This document shows positions 61,650 through 64,000 of a stretch of DNA of 64,000 bases, piece after piece; within the stretch, counting starts at the first letter, position 1; each line of letters opens with the position of its first letter. The stretch covers positions 186,001 to 250,000 of the forward strand of contig LR632930.1 of assembly GCA_902167325.1 (NCBI GenBank), given 5' to 3'. The notes beneath the pieces were generated by a model. It saw only the letters and a program-made list of their open reading frames with translations, was not told the origin of the DNA and searched no databases. Origin of the DNA: Chitinophaga pinensis (GTDB lineage Bacteria; Bacteroidota; Bacteroidia; Chitinophagales; Chitinophagaceae). The position numbers were made by a program, and so were the translations under genes.

Positions 61650-63170
61650 TTAAAAGTCAATTTTTGCAAAGCAAATATAATTCCTGTAAATACAGGGCAC
61701 CAGCACCGTACGGCCACTGATCTGTTTGCCATACCGGGGCATCCAGGTAAATCCTTTATCGAGGTTCCGCAGTGTGGGCTTGCGGTTCACTTTCCCGTCC
61801 GGCCCCAGGGTATTTTCCGTGAGTACATATTGCCGGCGCTCCAGCTCGTTGAAGAGGAAACGCAGTTCGCTGCCCACGTTCACCAGCATATAACTCAGGT
61901 AAAGGTCCGCACCGTCGTCGAACTGACTTTTATGAACGAAGTTGCTGTATGTAAGGTCGCCCTTATCGTCGAACGCCATAACAGCGATATTGTCGTAGTG
62001 GTAACGGGTACCCTGCCCGTCGTTCCAGCCATAGGGATTATAGTAATACGGGCTGTAGGGCGAATAATAGTAAGGGTAATAACCGCCATAACCGCCGTAC
62101 ATGTAATTCCACCGGTTCCAGGGCTGGCTGCGTGAGGTGGTGTAATAGGCTTCCGCCGCCAGCATAAAGCCGCCGTTGGAGGTATTCACGATCTTACGGA
62201 TGAAATAATCGTTGAAAGCTGCGTTGGTGGATGCATCGCCCTTGGCCTGCTGCTTCAGTTCAGGACTGAACACTACCTGCTTCTCGAACAGGCGCTGGTT
62301 ATTGGCATAATCGAGGCGGAGGAGGTACATGCCTTCCACATTACCGCGCTTCTGTTTGTAATAGAACGCGGTTACGAGGGCCTGCTTGTCGGCATTATCC
62401 AGCTTCAGCTTTACTTCGTCGAGCAGCAGGTTCTTCATTTCGAAGGGCACTGTCTCAAAAGCATCGGTTGTGGCGCGTTTCACGATCACGAAACCGTTGG
62501 TAATATAATCCCGGCCGGCGCCCCTTTCCAGTTTGGTGAAAAACAGGTCGCCGTCGTTATTGAGATGGAAGTTATTCAGGAACTGCTTCTTGCCTTCCAT
62601 GGGGAGGCCTACGCGGCTGTTGTTAATGAGGTTAAAGGAGCTGTCGTACAGGAAAGTATAGAAAACGTTGTTGTCTTCCTTATCCTGATTAATTTTGTAG
62701 ATGAGGATGCGCCCTTTATCTTCCGAAGTTTCCACGGAGTATATCTTATTTTCCTTGGAATAGAAGCCGATGCGGGTAGAGTCTACCATTACGGGTGCTT
62801 CGAGGAACTGTCCTTTCCCGTTTACACGGCCTACGAAGCTGTATACGGCATCTTTGCGCTGAAACTGGTAAATCATGTAGGCGAAGTCGGGATAAGACAC
62901 GAAATCGACGCTAATGAGTTTTTTGGGGAGGAAGTCGAGCTTCACCCGGTCTACCAGCTGCATGCCGTTGTCGTATACGGAGATGTTGTAATCGCCGCGG
63001 TCCGCCTTATACACGAGAATATTGCCGGAAACTTTGCCCACGATTTCGAACTCGGTGGTCTTATAATCGTCCCTTTCCGGTTCGGAATAGGTGATTTTCT
63101 GGGCCATGGCAAGGGAAGCGCAGAGCATCAGCGCAAAAAAAGGAAGGATATGACGGAAGCGCATGGGCAT
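61650..63170 (-). CDS. Large exported protein with a tyrosine-rich insert
   Basis: About 506 aa from the ATG at 63170 (MPMRFRHILPFFALMLCAS); a second ATG two codons on is as good, and the longer frame to 63233 adds no signal. Signal peptide to about residue 24 (LAMAQ). The bulk is beta-rich with repeated strands like DYNISVYDNGMQLVDRVKLD, YMLVNVGSELRFLFNELERR, which suggests a beta-propeller. Near residue 360-385 it holds a low-complexity stretch (MYGGYGGYYPYYYSPYSP and on) of mostly Tyr, Pro, Gly. No family can be named. It heads a two-gene operon with the DUF6427-type gene. Confidence 0.75.
   Translation of the reverse strand: MPMRFRHILPFFALMLCASLAMAQKITYSEPERDDYKTTEFEIVGKVSGNILVYKADRGDYNISVYDNGMQLVDRVKLDFLPKKLISVDFVSYPDFAYMIYQFQRKDAVYSFVGRVNGKGQFLEAPVMVDSTRIGFYSKENKIYSVETSEDKGRILIYKINQDKEDNNVFYTFLYDSSFNLINNSRVGLPMEGKKQFLNNFHLNNDGDLFFTKLERGAGRDYITNGFVIVKRATTDAFETVPFEMKNLLLDEVKLKLDNADKQALVTAFYYKQKRGNVEGMYLLRLDYANNQRLFEKQVVFSPELKQQAKGDASTNAAFNDYFIRKIVNTSNGGFMLAAEAYYTTSRSQPWNRWNYMYGGYGGYYPYYYSPYSPYYYNPYGWNDGQGTRYHYDNIAVMAFDDKGDLTYSNFVHKSQFDDGADLYLSYMLVNVGSELRFLFNELERRQYVLTENTLGPDGKVNRKPTLRNLDKGFTWMPRYGKQISGRTVLVPCIYRNYICFAKIDF
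62026..62102 (-). repeat. Tyr/Pro/Gly low-complexity coding stretch
   Basis: About 26 codons of this gene are nearly all Tyr, Pro, Gly, Ser or Asn, giving repeated TAC/TAT triplets. It interrupts an otherwise ordinary beta-rich protein. Confidence 0.75.
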
Positions 63171-63320
63171 AAGTTTAAGGTAATCTACAGGATAAACGCC
63201 TGATGCGGCGGTTTTAGCATAGATCCGGTTCAAACCTACATGAAAAATATCTTATTGCCAAGTGCAGGGAAGGGCCGGGATTTATTGCGTAAATTTACAA
63301 AGGAACAATCGGCTTTTAAC

Positions 63321-64000
63321 ATGATGGACACGGTATTAATTACAGGCGGCACCGGCATGATAGGCAGGGCATTAACAGACTTCCTGCTCGACAGGGGGTA
63401 TCGGGTAATCGTATATACGCGGGAGATGCGGGACTCCACCCATCCCAATCTCCGTTTTGCATTGTGGGACCCCGCCCGTAAAACGCTGGACACCACCGCT
63501 CTCCAGGAAGCCAACCAGATCGTACACCTTGCCGGGACCAATGTGGCTACCGGGCGGTGGACCGAATCCCGCAAGCAGGAGATCCTCGACAGCCGAGTAC
63601 AAAGCAGCCAGCTCCTTTTCGAACAGCTTTCCCACCTCCCCAATAAGGTCCGCACCATCATCAGCGCCTCTGCCACAGGCTTTTATGGCGAATTCGAAGG
63701 TACACCCTTCACCGAAACCGATCCTCCGGCACAGGATTACCTCGGTAAAACCTGCGTGGCCTGGGAAAACAGCGTCCGCCAGATGGAATCACTCGGCAAA
63801 AAGGTCATCATCCTCCGTACGGGCATCGTATTGTCCAACAAAGGCGGTGCGTTAAAAGAGTTTATACGCCCTGTAAAGCTCGGCTTTGCCACCGTTATGG
63901 GCAGCGGCCACCAGTTTATCTCCTGGATCCATCTGCAGGACCTTGTGCGCCTGTATTTCAATGCGCTGGCTAACGATCAGCTCAATGGCATATATAACGC
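63321..64000 (+). CDS. TIGR01777-family NAD(P)-dependent epimerase, cut by window end
   Basis: First 226 codons only. Rossmann start MDTVLITGGTGMIGRALTDF with the GxxGxxG loop, then FALWDPARKTLD, VHLAGTNVATGRWTESRKQE (typical of TIGR01777/YfcH proteins), SASATGFYGEF and ILRTGIVLSNKGGALKEF. These are short-chain-type epimerases of unknown substrate; the C-terminal DUF1731 part would lie beyond the window. The frame is open back to 63240, but the ATG at 63321 or the next one gives the usual short N-terminus. Confidence 0.9.
   Translation, partial: MMDTVLITGGTGMIGRALTDFLLDRGYRVIVYTREMRDSTHPNLRFALWDPARKTLDTTALQEANQIVHLAGTNVATGRWTESRKQEILDSRVQSSQLLFEQLSHLPNKVRTIISASATGFYGEFEGTPFTETDPPAQDYLGKTCVAWENSVRQMESLGKKVIILRTGIVLSNKGGALKEFIRPVKLGFATVMGSGHQFISWIHLQDLVRLYFNALANDQLNGIYN

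Overview
The window reads as a chromosomal segment of a Bacteroidota bacterium, most likely of the Chitinophaga type (family Chitinophagaceae). The reasons are two SusC/SusD pairs with STN-domain receptors and an ECF sigma/FecR pair, a short primary sigma factor, START-like and DUF6427-type proteins, and several promoters matching the Bacteroidota form TTTG-N19-TAnnTTTG. GC content is moderate. No phage, insertion sequence or CRISPR array is visible.

Layout. 1-8 kb: housekeeping genes (rpsP, ffh, rpoD), a START-like protein, an LptF/LptG permease, a membrane glycosyltransferase-like protein and an exported superoxide dismutase. 8.5-14.1 kb: a compact same-strand cassette of an E1/ThiF-like enzyme, a GNAT-like acyltransferase, a 7TMR-DISM histidine kinase, a receiver-kinase and a receiver. 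This is the best candidate for an undescribed system, possibly one that makes and senses a small molecule. 14.2-18.3 kb: an OmpR-type two-component system upstream of the protease degP on the same strand, then a DUF805 protein. 18.4-20.2 kb: tRNA-Ala(GGC) followed by a decayed tRNA copy, a decayed gene leader and an unrecognised gene.

20.2-37.3 kb: two TonB-dependent uptake loci on opposite strands, with an ECF sigma factor and a FecR anti-sigma factor diverging between them. The left locus (SusD, SusC, a MauE/DoxX-like membrane protein, a small secreted protein, a TlpA-like thioredoxin) has a redox flavour. The right locus (SusC, SusD, a TIG/NHL lipoprotein, a GH20-like hydrolase) looks like a polysaccharide utilisation locus for an N-acetylhexosamine-containing glycan. 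37.4-41.6 kb: two lipoproteins and an M3 peptidase. 41.7-48.1 kb: a signalling cluster of a lone receiver, CheR, a large hybrid kinase and a receiver-PAS-kinase.

48.3-56.1 kb: a TolC/RND/adaptor efflux operon preceded by its own two-component system. Matching 11-bp tandem repeats lie before the regulator gene and before the efflux operon, and a related repeat lies before degP, so both OmpR-type regulators may read a similar half-site. 56.2-64 kb: a lipoprotein, a split DsbD system (free-standing alpha domain plus membrane DsbD), purQ, a DUF6427-type membrane protein, a large exported protein with a tyrosine-rich insert, and a TIGR01777-type epimerase cut by the window end.

All domain assignments come from reading the sequences by eye. 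Residue positions are counted from the chosen start and can be off by a few.
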